A stretch of DNA of 38,241 bases from a bacterium (GCA_017308215.1 JAFKFQ010000399.1:1-38241); one strand, 5' to 3'; shown: positions 8,784 through 17,405, numbered from the stretch's first letter. The notes: a model not told the origin generated them from the sequence alone. Numbers and translations are program-made.

Positions 8784-9991
8784 TCCGCCAGAGGGCGACG
8801 GACAAGCAGAACTGGCTCGTCCGCCGCGTCGCGGTCGAACAACTCGGCCACAAGGACGAACCGGCCAACCGCGACCTGCTGCTCAAAGTGCTGCGGACCG
8901 ACCACGAGTTCCACGTTCTCGAAAAGGCGTTCCACGCCGCCCGCCGCCTGTTCGGCCGCGACTCGCTGGAGCCGCACGTCGCGCTCGTCCAACACGAGCA
9001 GGCGACGTACTGGCTCGAACAGACCGACGCGCTCGGCGAGGACGTGCTGAAGGCCGTGACCGAACGCGGCGACGTGCTCCGCATCCTCGACGTGTTCCCG
9101 CGCTGTACGCCCGAGATTCAAGAAGCGTTGGAAGCGAGCCTCCTTTCCCGCGCTACGATCCCGGCGAAGGACGCTCTGGCGGCACTGGCGGGCACGAACG
9201 CGGGCACGATCCGCCTCGCGGCGCGGCTGCTCGGGCGTGCCGGCAGTGGCGACGCCGCGACGACGGCGTCGCTCGCCGCGGCGCTGGCGAAGTTGCTGGC
9301 GGTGTGGGACGGGCGGCGGAAGAAGTATGGCACGGACCAGGAGCAAGCCGCCCTCGCGCCGGTCGCCGACGCGCTCCGGGCGGTGGCGTGGGCCGCGTGC
9401 CGGCTCGGCGCGACCGGGCGCGTCGCCGAACTCGCCTTGTCGCGCACCGACGACCCGCTGTTCCGCCCGGTCCGGCACGACCTGGTTCGCTCCCTCGCGG
9501 CGAGCGAACCGAGCGAAGCCGTCCTCGCGGCGATGGACGCGCTCGCCCGCGGCACCGACCCCGTCGTGCGCGAGGTCGCCGCCGCGGTGCTGAGCCGTCA
9601 CGACCCCGCCCGCGCCGCGGCGCTGCTCGACTCACTCGCGTCCGACCGGCCGAGCTTCACCAGGCTGGTCGCGGGGCGCGAGCTGCCCGCCGCGGCGGCG
9701 TTCGTACGCACGGCCGCCGCGCAGGTTCACACGCAGTCGGTGGCGCTGCCGGCGGTGGTCGCAGCGAAGGACGTGGCCGTGCTCGCGGCGGTGGCGAAGG
9801 ACCGCAAGAAGCCGGAGGCGGCGCGGCTCGGGGCGATCGAGGGGCTGGGCGTGATGGCGGCGCCGCCGGCCGAGGCGGTGCTGGCCGAGGTCGGGGCGGC
9901 CGACGGCGACGACGAGGACGTGCGGAAGGCGGCGTGGCGGGCGCTGCGGCGGTCGAAGCGGGCGCGGCACGCCGGGGGGGCGACGGCATGA
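8780..9991 (+). CDS. HEAT-repeat protein (retron-operon gene 3)
   Basis: This 403-aa protein starts at a GTG overlapping the previous stop and ends in an ATGA overlap with the SWIM gene. The sequence is helical-repeat throughout, for example WLVRRVAVEQLGHKDEPANR at the N-terminus and PVVREVAAAVLSRHDPARAA near residue 270. Its N-terminus reads like a further HEAT repeat continuing the array of the preceding gene. The GTGA overlap may therefore mark a split of one ancestral giant protein, or two subunits made in fixed ratio. The C-terminus is basic (RRSKRARHAGG). No catalytic motif is seen. Role within the retron complex is unknown. Confidence 0.82.
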   Translation: MIRQRATDKQNWLVRRVAVEQLGHKDEPANRDLLLKVLRTDHEFHVLEKAFHAARRLFGRDSLEPHVALVQHEQATYWLEQTDALGEDVLKAVTERGDVLRILDVFPRCTPEIQEALEASLLSRATIPAKDALAALAGTNAGTIRLAARLLGRAGSGDAATTASLAAALAKLLAVWDGRRKKYGTDQEQAALAPVADALRAVAWAACRLGATGRVAELALSRTDDPLFRPVRHDLVRSLAASEPSEAVLAAMDALARGTDPVVREVAAAVLSRHDPARAAALLDSLASDRPSFTRLVAGRELPAAAAFVRTAAAQVHTQSVALPAVVAAKDVAVLAAVAKDRKKPEAARLGAIEGLGVMAAPPAEAVLAEVGAADGDDEDVRKAAWRALRRSKRARHAGGATA

Positions 9992-11838
9992 GCACCGGGA
10001 ACGACCCGCCGGCCGAGGGCGACGCCGCCACGCCGGCCCACCTCGCCTACGCCGGCGCCAGCCGGGTCGCCACGGCCGGCAACGCCGCCGACGTGGAACT
10101 GTTCGGCAACCTCGACCGCCCGCCGGTCCGGTTCGCCGCGCACGTCAAAGACCCGCTCCGGTTCCGCGAGGCGCTGTCGGCGCTGTACGCGGTCGTCGGG
10201 TCCGACTACCGCTACGTCCCGAAGGACCGCACCGCGTACCTCGCCTACCTGCGCCTCAAGCGCGACACCGCCGGGCAGAGCATCTGGAAGGCCCAGCAGG
10301 CGTACTTCGCGTGGCTCCTCCGCAACGACCCGCTCGCGTTCTGCATCCTCGACCCGGTCGTCACCGTCCACCCCGACCAGGTGATGTTCGAGGTGTTCGG
10401 CAAGGACGAGAGCACGTATGCCTGCCTCGCGTTCGACCGCAAGGCGTTCGACCAGGAGGCCGCCGGGCCGGCGTGCGGCACGACGAACGTCGACTTCAGC
10501 GCGGCGCTGTACGACGGCGTGCAGCGCGTCCGCGGGTACAAGACGACCCGGCTGTCGGTCGGCGCCGAGGGCGTGGCCGTCGCCGCGGGCGAGCGCGAGG
10601 TGATCGAGAAGCAGATCCGCGTCCCCGACTCCTGGCTCCGCGGCTTCCTCCAGGTGCAGTCGGCGGCGACGCTCCCGTTCGACCACTGCCGCCTCGCCCC
10701 GGTGGACGTGTACAACCTGCTCCGCACCCTGCGCATGAATGCCGACCAGAAGGGGAAGCGGCGCGGGCTGCGGTTCGAGCTCGTCCCCGCCGAGCCGCCA
10801 CGCATGGTCGTCGAGCCGCGCGAGACGGTGCTGCCGGCGACCGGCGACGTGTTCCGCGGCAAGGCGGCGCGCGTCGTCCGCGTGTGGGGCCGCCGCCGGC
10901 TGATGACCGTGCGCCGGCTCCTCCCGTTCGTCGAGGCGGTGGACGTGTACTTCCTCGGCAGCGGCCTGCCGAGCTTCTGGGTGTTCCGCGCCGGCGACGT
11001 GACGCTCACGCTCGGGCTCACCGGCTTCACCGGGTCGAACTGGTCGCAGGCGCTCGGGTTCGACCTGCTCCTCCCCCGCAAGACGCAGCCGACCGACCCG
11101 CTGAAGAAGGTGCTCGCCTACCTCGGCGACGACGTGTGGGCGGCGGACACGAAGACGCTCGCCGCGCAGACCGGCGTGAAGGGCTCGGCGCTGCTGGAGG
11201 CGCTCCAACTCGGCTGCCAGCACGGGCAGCTCATGTTCGACATCGCCACCGGCCTGTACCGCCTCCGCCCGGTCGCCGCCGGCCCGCTCGACCTCGCCCG
11301 CCTCCAGTACCGCAACCACCGCGAGAAGGTGGCGTTCGACCTGATGACCCGCCGCGGCGCGGTGCGCATCGCCTCCGAGAACCGCATCGCCGGGCAGGGG
11401 CTGGAACTCACCGGCGAGGTGTCGGTGGCCGAGGACAAGCGCGACTACCGCCCGCAGATGCTCCTCGCCGACGAGGGGCAGGTGAAGCGGGCCGTCTGCA
11501 CGTGCGCGGCGTTCCGGAAGCAGGGGCTGAAGGGCGGGCCGTGCGTCCACCTGATCGCGCTGCGGCTGGCCTATGCCGACCGCGAGGCGAAGCGCGCCGC
11601 GGCCGACGACGCGGTGACGTTCGAGACGCGCGCGTTCACCCGCCGCGCCGGCGGGGCGGAGACGGTGGTGCAGGTGTCGCTGGAGCGCCGCCAGCTCCGC
11701 CTCCGCTGGGGCGAGGCGGGGAAGGCGATGCGCGTGCAGTCGTTGCGGTTCAACGACGAGGCCGCGGCCCGCGGTGCGTACTTCGCGCGGGTGACGGAGT
11801 TGCAGGCGAAGGGGTATTTGGACGCGGTGGCGGAGTAG
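9988..11838 (+). CDS. winged-helix/SWIM zinc-finger protein (retron-operon gene 4)
   Basis: This 616-aa protein starts at the ATG of an ATGA overlap. The SWIM zinc-finger signature CxCx(n)CxH is present: C504, C506, C519 and H521 in a VCTCAAFRK...GGPCVHLIALRL context. A predicted winged-helix module lies at about residues 372-435 (LKKVLAYLGDDVW...LLEALQLGCQHGQLMFD). The first 350 residues are a mixed alpha/beta region I do not recognise. SWIM fingers bind DNA or proteins (family knowledge). In my memory a WH-SWIM protein accompanies ARM-repeat proteins and an RT in retrons classed as type XIII, which fits this neighbourhood. It is the most likely DNA- or msDNA-binding accessory of the operon (inference). 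Confidence 0.86.
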   Translation: MSTGNDPPAEGDAATPAHLAYAGASRVATAGNAADVELFGNLDRPPVRFAAHVKDPLRFREALSALYAVVGSDYRYVPKDRTAYLAYLRLKRDTAGQSIWKAQQAYFAWLLRNDPLAFCILDPVVTVHPDQVMFEVFGKDESTYACLAFDRKAFDQEAAGPACGTTNVDFSAALYDGVQRVRGYKTTRLSVGAEGVAVAAGEREVIEKQIRVPDSWLRGFLQVQSAATLPFDHCRLAPVDVYNLLRTLRMNADQKGKRRGLRFELVPAEPPRMVVEPRETVLPATGDVFRGKAARVVRVWGRRRLMTVRRLLPFVEAVDVYFLGSGLPSFWVFRAGDVTLTLGLTGFTGSNWSQALGFDLLLPRKTQPTDPLKKVLAYLGDDVWAADTKTLAAQTGVKGSALLEALQLGCQHGQLMFDIATGLYRLRPVAAGPLDLARLQYRNHREKVAFDLMTRRGAVRIASENRIAGQGLELTGEVSVAEDKRDYRPQMLLADEGQVKRAVCTCAAFRKQGLKGGPCVHLIALRLAYADREAKRAAADDAVTFETRAFTRRAGGAETVVQVSLERRQLRLRWGEAGKAMRVQSLRFNDEAAARGAYFARVTELQAKGYLDAVAE

Positions 11839-11919
11839 CGCGACCGGCCGGCGGTCGTGTCTGTTACCGATCGGCGTTACGCCCGACCGCCCAAACCGAA
11901 ACGTCTTCCGGGTTCGCTC

Positions 11920-13215
11920 ATGACCACGCCGCGCACCGACCCGCTCACCCTCTGGCGGCAGATCGACCAGGCCGGCGGCGTGCGCGCCTACGTCGATTCG
12001 CAGCTCCGCGAGCGCGGGTTCCTCGTCGAGCGGCGCGACGCGGACAAGATGTCCGACCGCGAGAAGGACCAGTACAAGAAGGCGCTCAAGCAGGAGGCCG
12101 CCGAGCGCAAGACGCTCGCCCGCGAGGCGTGGCGGGCGTACCGGGCCGCCCACATCGTCCACCTCGGCGACGGCGTGTTCTGGTCGGACTCCGCGAAGGC
12201 GGACAAGTGGGACACGCCGAACAGCGAGGAGCGCGCCGCCGAGAACGAGCTCCCGCCGCTCGACTCGCCGGCCCAACTCGCCGGGGCGCTCGGCGTCACC
12301 GTCGCCCAGCTCCGCGGCATGACGTACCACCGCGACGCGGCCACGTCGCTCCACTACCGCCGGTTCGCCATCCCGAAGCGCGACGGCACCGAGCGCCCCA
12401 TCTGGGCGCCGCTCCCGCGGCTCAAGGCCGCCCAGACGTGGGTGCTCCACAACATCGTGGAGCGCCTGCCGGTCCACGGCGCGGCGCACGGGTTCCTCGC
12501 CGGCCGCTCCACGCTCACGAACGCGGCGGCCCACACGAACGCCAAGCTCGTCCTCAAGATGGACGTGAAGGAGTTCTTCCCGACGGTGACGTGGCGGCGG
12601 GTGAAGGGCGTGTTCCGCCGGGCCGGCTACCGCGAGCGCGTGGCCACGCTCCTCGCGCTGCTCTGCACCGAGTCGCCGCGCGAGGTCGTGCCGCACGCCG
12701 GCACGACGTACTACGTCAGCCTCGGCCCGCGCTGCCTGCCGCAGGGCGCGCCGACCAGCCCGGCCCTGACGAACGCGCTGTGCCTGCGGCTCGACCGCCG
12801 GCTCACGGGGCTGGCGGCGAAGCTCGGCTGGCGCTACACCCGCTACGCCGACGACCTGACGTTCAGCCTCCCTGCCGCGCACGCCGGCCCGCCGCGGCTC
12901 GGGGCGCTGATCGGCTGCGTGGCGCGCGTCGTGGAGAAGGAGGGCTTTCAGGTCCACCCGGAGAAGACGCGGGTGGCGCGCCCGGGCGGGCGGCAGACGG
13001 TGACGGGGCTGGTGGTGAACGGCGACGCCGCGCCGCGCACCCCGCGGAAGCTGCGGCGGGAGTTGCGGGCGGCACTGCACAACCGCAAGGTCGGCAAGCC
13101 GCGGCCGGACGGCGAGACGGCGGCGCAGTTGCACGGGCTGGCCGCCTACGTCTACATGACCGACCCCGCGCTCGGCCGCAAGCTCCTCGCCGAGATCGAC
13201 GGCCTCCCCTCCTGA
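11920..13215 (+). CDS. retron-type reverse transcriptase
   Basis: This 431-aa protein carries the retron RT hallmarks. They are NAxxH at N201-H205 (region X), the first catalytic Asp in KMDVKEFFP (D215), LPQGAPTSP at about 273-281, the YADD active site at Y309-D312, and the VTG motif at 361-363 (region Y). No maturase or endonuclease domain follows, arguing against a group II intron. An N-terminal extension of about 120 residues, with a charged helix and HLGDGVFW, precedes the RT fold. The ATG at 11920 is preferred; a GTG at 11857 in the same frame would add 21 residues of proline/basic sequence. An 81-bp gap (11839-11919) with only small hairpins separates it from the SWIM gene. It should reverse-transcribe an msr-msd RNA; the best candidate in the window lies at 83-256. 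Confidence 0.95.
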   Translation: MTTPRTDPLTLWRQIDQAGGVRAYVDSQLRERGFLVERRDADKMSDREKDQYKKALKQEAAERKTLAREAWRAYRAAHIVHLGDGVFWSDSAKADKWDTPNSEERAAENELPPLDSPAQLAGALGVTVAQLRGMTYHRDAATSLHYRRFAIPKRDGTERPIWAPLPRLKAAQTWVLHNIVERLPVHGAAHGFLAGRSTLTNAAAHTNAKLVLKMDVKEFFPTVTWRRVKGVFRRAGYRERVATLLALLCTESPREVVPHAGTTYYVSLGPRCLPQGAPTSPALTNALCLRLDRRLTGLAAKLGWRYTRYADDLTFSLPAAHAGPPRLGALIGCVARVVEKEGFQVHPEKTRVARPGGRQTVTGLVVNGDAAPRTPRKLRRELRAALHNRKVGKPRPDGETAAQLHGLAAYVYMTDPALGRKLLAEIDGLPS

Positions 13216-13226
13216 CCCGCCGCCGC

Positions 13227-14480
13227 TCAGCAGCGGAGGTCGGGCGCGAGCGAGTACCAGCGGACCGTGCCGTCGTGCTCGTACACGACCATGATCAACG
13301 CGCCCGGGTGTTTGAACTCCGTCCGCCCCTCGGTCGCGCCGCACCGCCAGTACCACCCGCCCTTCGCGGTGAAGTCGTCCACGCCGGTGTCGGCCCGGAA
13401 GACGCGCATCGTCCCGCGGCGGACGATCACGTCCTCGCGTTCGCCCTTCGCGTTCCGCGCCGACGTGACGATCAGGTTGAAGCTGCGCGGCGCCTCCGCG
13501 TCCACCTTCGTCGTCGCCTGCTCGGCGAACATCATCCCCTCGGGGTTCCCGCCGTTGACGTCCAGGACCCCCTCCGCGAACGACCGCTCCGGCACGACGG
13601 CCTTTCGCGCGGCGGCCGGCTCCGCCGGGACGACCTGCGGCGCCGCGGCCGGCGGCTGACCCGCCGCCCGCGTGCGGTCCGCCCACCCGCCGGCGCCGGC
13701 GCACACCGCCGCCGTCAGTGCCACCAGGGCCGTCTTGAGCGTGCTTCGTGACATGGCCCGGACCACTCCTGTCGTGAGCGCGGCGACCGCGGGCGAAACC
13801 GCCCCGCGCCCGGCCGCGATTCGGATCGTGGAACTCATCACCCCGGCCGGCACGCCCGCCGACCACGCGACCGCGCCGGCGGCCGCCCCGTACCCGCACC
13901 GGGTGAGACGCCTGGCGAGCAGCGCCCGCGCCCGGGAAAGTCGGCTCGCCACCGTCCCCTCCGGGCACCCCAGCTCCCGTGCCGCCTCGCGGCCGCTCCG
14001 GCTTTCCAGGTCGCACAGCACGAGGACCGTGCGGTACTTTTCCGGCAGCCGGCTCAGCTCACGGTCGAGCACGAGCCCCAGGTCGGCGTCGGCGCCGCGC
14101 CCGGGGGCGGGAACGTCGGGCAGGTCCGGCACCGACCGCTCCCGCGCCGCCCGCTTCGCCCGGGTCGCGCGGGCCTTGAGAGCGGTCTGACGGGCGACGC
14201 CGTACAGCCAGTTCCCGGCTGTCGTGCGGACCGTCGCGGCGCGGCGGACGAGGACGAGGAACGTGGCCTGGAAGGCGTCCGCGGCGTCGTGGTCGTCGCG
14301 CAGCACGCGCCGGCACACGCCCCACACCATCGGGGCGTGGCGGTAGACGAGCGCCTCCAGCGCCGCCGGGTCGCGGCGGTCCACGACGCCCGCCAGGAGC
14401 TCGTCGTCGGTCAGGTCGGCCCCGGCCGGCGGCGCGCCGCCCAGGTGCCGGATGAAGTCGGTCAGCGGGCTGGTCGGCAT
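13227..14480 (-). CDS. ECF-type sigma-70 factor with membrane-anchored C-terminal extension
   Basis: This 417-aa protein has sigma region 2 (DPAALEALVYRHAPMVWGVC...DAADAFQATFLVLV) and region 4 (LPEKYRTVLVLCDLESRSGR...GCPEGTVASRLSRAR), ending near residue 185. A further 230 residues follow. These include one hydrophobic segment (TALVALTAAVCAGAGGWA) and a soluble domain rich in beta-type sequence (GTMRVFRADTGVDD, WYWRCGATEGR). Planctomycetes are known for ECF factors with long C-terminal, often membrane-linked extensions, which may replace a separate anti-sigma factor. The ATG at 14480 (MPTSPLTDFIRHL) matches the usual start of such proteins; a longer frame upstream runs through a repeat and is not credible. 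The gene is convergent with the RT gene, 11 bp apart. I see no anti-sigma gene next to it. Confidence 0.88.
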   Translation of the reverse strand: MPTSPLTDFIRHLGGAPPAGADLTDDELLAGVVDRRDPAALEALVYRHAPMVWGVCRRVLRDDHDAADAFQATFLVLVRRAATVRTTAGNWLYGVARQTALKARATRAKRAARERSVPDLPDVPAPGRGADADLGLVLDRELSRLPEKYRTVLVLCDLESRSGREAARELGCPEGTVASRLSRARALLARRLTRCGYGAAAGAVAWSAGVPAGVMSSTIRIAAGRGAVSPAVAALTTGVVRAMSRSTLKTALVALTAAVCAGAGGWADRTRAAGQPPAAAPQVVPAEPAAARKAVVPERSFAEGVLDVNGGNPEGMMFAEQATTKVDAEAPRSFNLIVTSARNAKGEREDVIVRRGTMRVFRADTGVDDFTAKGGWYWRCGATEGRTEFKHPGALIMVVYEHDGTVRWYSLAPDLRC

Positions 14481-14568
14481 CCGCGTCCTCGCGGCCTCGG
14501 GTCGCCCCCCGACAGTAAAGTGCCCGCTCGCGCGGGTTTCTTCCACGATTCCGCGCGAGAGCACAGCG

Positions 14569-14707
14569 GCGAACGGCCGGCGTGAGCCGGCTGGTCGTTG
14601 GTGCAGGTGCCTGGTCGTTGGTGCAGGTGCCTGGCACGGCGACCGGTCACCCACGTTGTCCGCACGAGTACCCGTACCAACGACCGGCCGGCTCACGCCG
14701 GCCGTTC
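14569..14707. repeat. imperfect inverted repeat with tandem 20-bp duplication
   Basis: Arms 14571-14602 and 14676-14707 are complementary over 32 bp with one mismatch. Between them a 20-bp unit (starting CTGGTCGTTGGTGCAGG) is perfectly repeated at 14591-14610 and 14611-14630. The left-arm sequence 14569-14600 recurs identically at 26281-26312, so this is a dispersed genomic repeat. It sits downstream of the POT transporter and upstream of the sigma gene. Terminator or protein-binding function is possible but unproven. Confidence 0.75.
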
Positions 14708-14715
14708 GCCCGGCC

Positions 14716-16350
14716 CTACCCCGCCTTGCGGTAGTGATCGACCAGCGGGTAGCGCGCCGCGTACAGCGCGAAGGCGAGCGCGGCGGCGAACGCGAAGGCG
14801 GCGAAGAAGAACATCTGGAACCCCATCACGCTCACGCCCGACTGCCGGATCGCCCCGGTCACGGCGTCGTTGCGGACGGCGGTGTTCACCAGCAGCACCC
14901 ACAGGTTGCCGACCGTCACCGACAGGCTCCAGAACGCCAGGATGGCGCCCTTCATCGGCGCCGGCGCCTGGCTGTACGCGAACTCCAGCCCCGTCGCCGA
15001 CACCAGCACCTCGCCGAGCGTCAGCAGCGCGTAGGGGAGCACCTGCCACCCGATCGACACCGGCTCGCCGCCGTCGATCACCAGTTGGAGCACGCCGGCC
15101 GCCACCCACGACAGGCCGGACAGCGCGATGCCGCTCCCCATGCGCCGCAGCGGCGTCGGCTCGATCCCGCGCTTGCGCAGCGCGGGGTACAGCACGAGGT
15201 TGTTGAACGGGATGAGCAGCATCACGAGCAGCGGGTTCAGCGCCTGCATCTGCGCCGGCTCGAACCACGACGGCTTCGTCATCCCGTTGGCCTGGAGCAC
15301 CCACGTCGAGGCCTTCTGGTCGAACAGCGACCAGAACGGCGTCACCAGCGCGAACAGCACGAGGATGCGCAACACGCTCCGCGCGCCCTCCACGGCGTCG
15401 GCGGGGTGTGCCGCCCGCGCGCGGTCGAGCTGCCACCACGTCCCCACGCCGGCGAAGCCGATCACCGCGACGAGCGCCAGGCACCACCACTGCGCCACGC
15501 CGAGGATCGGGTGCGAGCTCGTCAGCATTCGCCCGAGGTCGACAAACCCGAGCACCACGCCCGCCACCGCCGCGGCCGCGCCGACGAGCGCGAGAGCCAG
15601 CCCCGACCGCCCCTCGCCCGGCGCGGCCAGTGCGCTGCGGGCGACGCGCACGAACGAGTCCGGGTGCGGCGGCGCCGGCGGCACGTCCACGTACAGCCGC
15701 CGGCCGAGCCAGAGGATGACGGTGGAGACGAACATCAGGATGCCGGGGACGCCGAACGCGACCGCCGGCCCGAGGTGGCGCAGGAACGCCGGCATGAGGA
15801 GCGACGCGAAGAACGACCCGAAGTTGATGATCCAGTAGAAGGCGTCGAACACCACCTTCGCCAGCGACTTGTTCGACTGGTCGAACTGGTCGCCGACGAA
15901 CGCCGACACGCACGGCTTGATCCCGCCCGACCCGAGGGCGATGAGGACCAGCCCGAGGTAGAACCCGGACTTCTCGGTCACGAACAGCGCCAGGCACGCC
16001 TGCCCGACGCAGTAGACGAGGCTGAGGTAGAGGATCGTCCGGTACTTCCCGAGGAACCGGTCGGCGACCCAGCCGCCGAGGAGCGGGCAGAAGTAGACGC
16101 CGAGGACGAACGTGTGGAACACCTCCTTCGCCGCCCCCTCGCGCTCGGCCTGCGGCACGAGTTCGGTGGCGCCGAACAGCAGCGCCGACGACGCCAGGAA
16201 CGGGGTGAGGATGTTCCGCATCCCGTAGAACGAGAAGCGCTCGCACCCCTCGTTCCCGATGATGTAGGCGATCTGCCGCGGCATCTTTCCGCGGCCCGCG
16301 GCGGGGGGCGGCGCGGCCTCGGTCGGTGCGGTCTCGGTCGAAGCGGACAC
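14716..16350 (-). CDS. POT/PTR2-family proton-coupled peptide transporter
   Basis: This 544-aa integral membrane protein belongs to the major facilitator fold. The POT signature ExxER is present near the first helix (GNEGCERFSFYGMRN, about residues 33-47). The family's GSGGIKPCVSAFVGDQF motif is at about 140-160. About a dozen hydrophobic segments run through the sequence. The family imports di- and tripeptides with protons (family knowledge); substrate range here is inferred. The start is GTG, preceded by a GGGGGAT Shine-Dalgarno-like stretch, giving MSASTETAPTE. The N-terminal 20 residues are Pro/Ala-rich and cytoplasmic. The gene stands alone between two long inverted repeats. Confidence 0.9.
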   Translation of the reverse strand: MSASTETAPTEAAPPPAAGRGKMPRQIAYIIGNEGCERFSFYGMRNILTPFLASSALLFGATELVPQAEREGAAKEVFHTFVLGVYFCPLLGGWVADRFLGKYRTILYLSLVYCVGQACLALFVTEKSGFYLGLVLIALGSGGIKPCVSAFVGDQFDQSNKSLAKVVFDAFYWIINFGSFFASLLMPAFLRHLGPAVAFGVPGILMFVSTVILWLGRRLYVDVPPAPPHPDSFVRVARSALAAPGEGRSGLALALVGAAAAVAGVVLGFVDLGRMLTSSHPILGVAQWWCLALVAVIGFAGVGTWWQLDRARAAHPADAVEGARSVLRILVLFALVTPFWSLFDQKASTWVLQANGMTKPSWFEPAQMQALNPLLVMLLIPFNNLVLYPALRKRGIEPTPLRRMGSGIALSGLSWVAAGVLQLVIDGGEPVSIGWQVLPYALLTLGEVLVSATGLEFAYSQAPAPMKGAILAFWSLSVTVGNLWVLLVNTAVRNDAVTGAIRQSGVSVMGFQMFFFAAFAFAAALAFALYAARYPLVDHYRKAG

Positions 16351-16435
16351 GTCGAATCCCCCGCGGGCCGGGCCGGGTACGTTTCTGCGAAGATACCCGA
16401 TCGGGTGGCGGCGGACACGGTTTCTTCAAGGTCGG

Positions 16436-16553
16436 GTGTGCCGACCGATGTCGGCAACGGGATGTTAGGCCGCGGCGCGAGCCGCGGATTGGCCGGACAC
16501 CCCGCGGCTCGCGCCGCGGCCTAACACGTGTTCGCCGAAATCGGTCGGCACAC
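16436..16553. repeat. long two-part inverted repeat
   Basis: The outer arms 16436-16448 and 16541-16553 pair over 13 bp. The inner arms 16464-16487 and 16502-16525 pair perfectly over 24 bp around a 14-nt loop. A direct repeat (TTCAAGGTCGG) occurs just outside the left arm and just outside the right arm. It lies between the divergent POT transporter and LolA-like genes. It could be a non-autonomous mobile repeat or a cruciform regulatory site. Confidence 0.75.
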
Positions 16554-16617
16554 CTTCAAGGTCGGCCGCCGGGCGGCGAATCACCCGGCGGTCCCATCCC
16601 CCGAAGAGAGGCTCCCG

Positions 16618-17376
16618 ATGACACGCATCGCGGCGGCGGTCCTGACGGCCGGGTTCGTGACGGCGGCGGTGGCGACGGCGCAGCCGGACGACGCGAAGGC
16701 GGCCCGCGCCCTGGTGGACAAGGCGATCAAGGCGCACGGCGGGGCGGAGAACGTGGCGAAGTTCAAGGCGTCGGTCACCGGGTTCAAGGGCACGTTCCAC
16801 GGCATGGGGGTGGCGGTCCCGATGACCGGCGAGATCTCGATCCACGCCGCCGAGCGGCTGAAGGTCGACATCGAGATCGAGGCCGGCGGGCAGAAGTTCC
16901 CGTTCGTCAGCGTCGTGAACAAGGACAAGGGGTGGGTCAAGATCGCCGGCGACGTCAAGGAGATGGGCAAGGACGAGGTGGCCGAGGCGCGCGAGAACCT
17001 GCACACCGGGTGGGTGGCCTCGCTCGCCCCGCTCGTGTCCGGCAAGGGGTACACGCTCGCCACCGCGGGCGAGCTGCTCGTCGACGACAAGGCCGCGCTC
17101 GGGGTGAAGGTGTCGGCGAAGGGGCGGCGCGACGTGACGCTGTACTTCGACAAGGAGACGGGGCTGCTCGCCCGGTACGACTCGACCGTGAAGGACGAGG
17201 GGAGCGGCCGCGAGGTGGCCGAGGAGACGACGCCGGGCGAGTACAAGGACGTGCAGGGGACGAAGCAGGCGGCGAAGTTCGTGGTGCGGCGCGACGGCAA
17301 GCTCCACATGGAGGGCGAGGCGACGAGCCACACGCTCTCCGAGGCGCTGGACGCCGGCGGCTTCGCCCGGCCGTGA
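16618..17376 (+). CDS. exported LolA-like hypothetical protein
   Basis: This 252-aa protein begins at an ATG 7 bp after a GAAGAGAGG ribosome-binding site. A frame extension upstream into the inverted repeat is rejected. Residues 1-21 form a signal peptide (MTRIAAAVLTAGFVTAAVATA). The mature part starts with a short helix (ARALVDKAIKAHGGAENVAK) and continues as alternating beta strands (GEISIHAAERLKVDIEIEA, RDVTLYFDKETGLLARYD). This is the layout of LolA/LolB-like curved sheets that bind lipid or lipoprotein. The gene at 28620-29393 encodes a protein of the same general plan. Periplasmic or cell-envelope location is likely; the ligand is unknown. Confidence 0.78.
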   Translation: MTRIAAAVLTAGFVTAAVATAQPDDAKAARALVDKAIKAHGGAENVAKFKASVTGFKGTFHGMGVAVPMTGEISIHAAERLKVDIEIEAGGQKFPFVSVVNKDKGWVKIAGDVKEMGKDEVAEARENLHTGWVASLAPLVSGKGYTLATAGELLVDDKAALGVKVSAKGRRDVTLYFDKETGLLARYDSTVKDEGSGREVAEETTPGEYKDVQGTKQAAKFVVRRDGKLHMEGEATSHTLSEALDAGGFARP

Positions 17377-17405
17377 GCGGCCCAGAATCCCGGGCAAAAC
17401 CCGCC

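Noticed and set aside
11839..11919. The gap before the RT as the msr-msd locus
   Set aside because: Only 81 bp, with small hairpins (for example CGACCG/CGGTCG) and no long msd-like stem or a1/a2 pairing. The element at 83-256 is far better.
11920..13215. Group II intron or DGR reverse transcriptase
   Set aside because: There is no maturase/endonuclease domain, no intron RNA structure and no template/variable repeat pair, while NAxxH and VTG are retron signatures.
14591..14630. CRISPR-like repeats
   Set aside because: Two adjacent identical 20-bp units without spacers, inside a palindromic repeat; no cas genes nearby.
16436..16553. IS or MITE with target duplication
   Set aside because: Inverted arms are clear but no duplicated target site can be identified, so it is listed only as a repeat.
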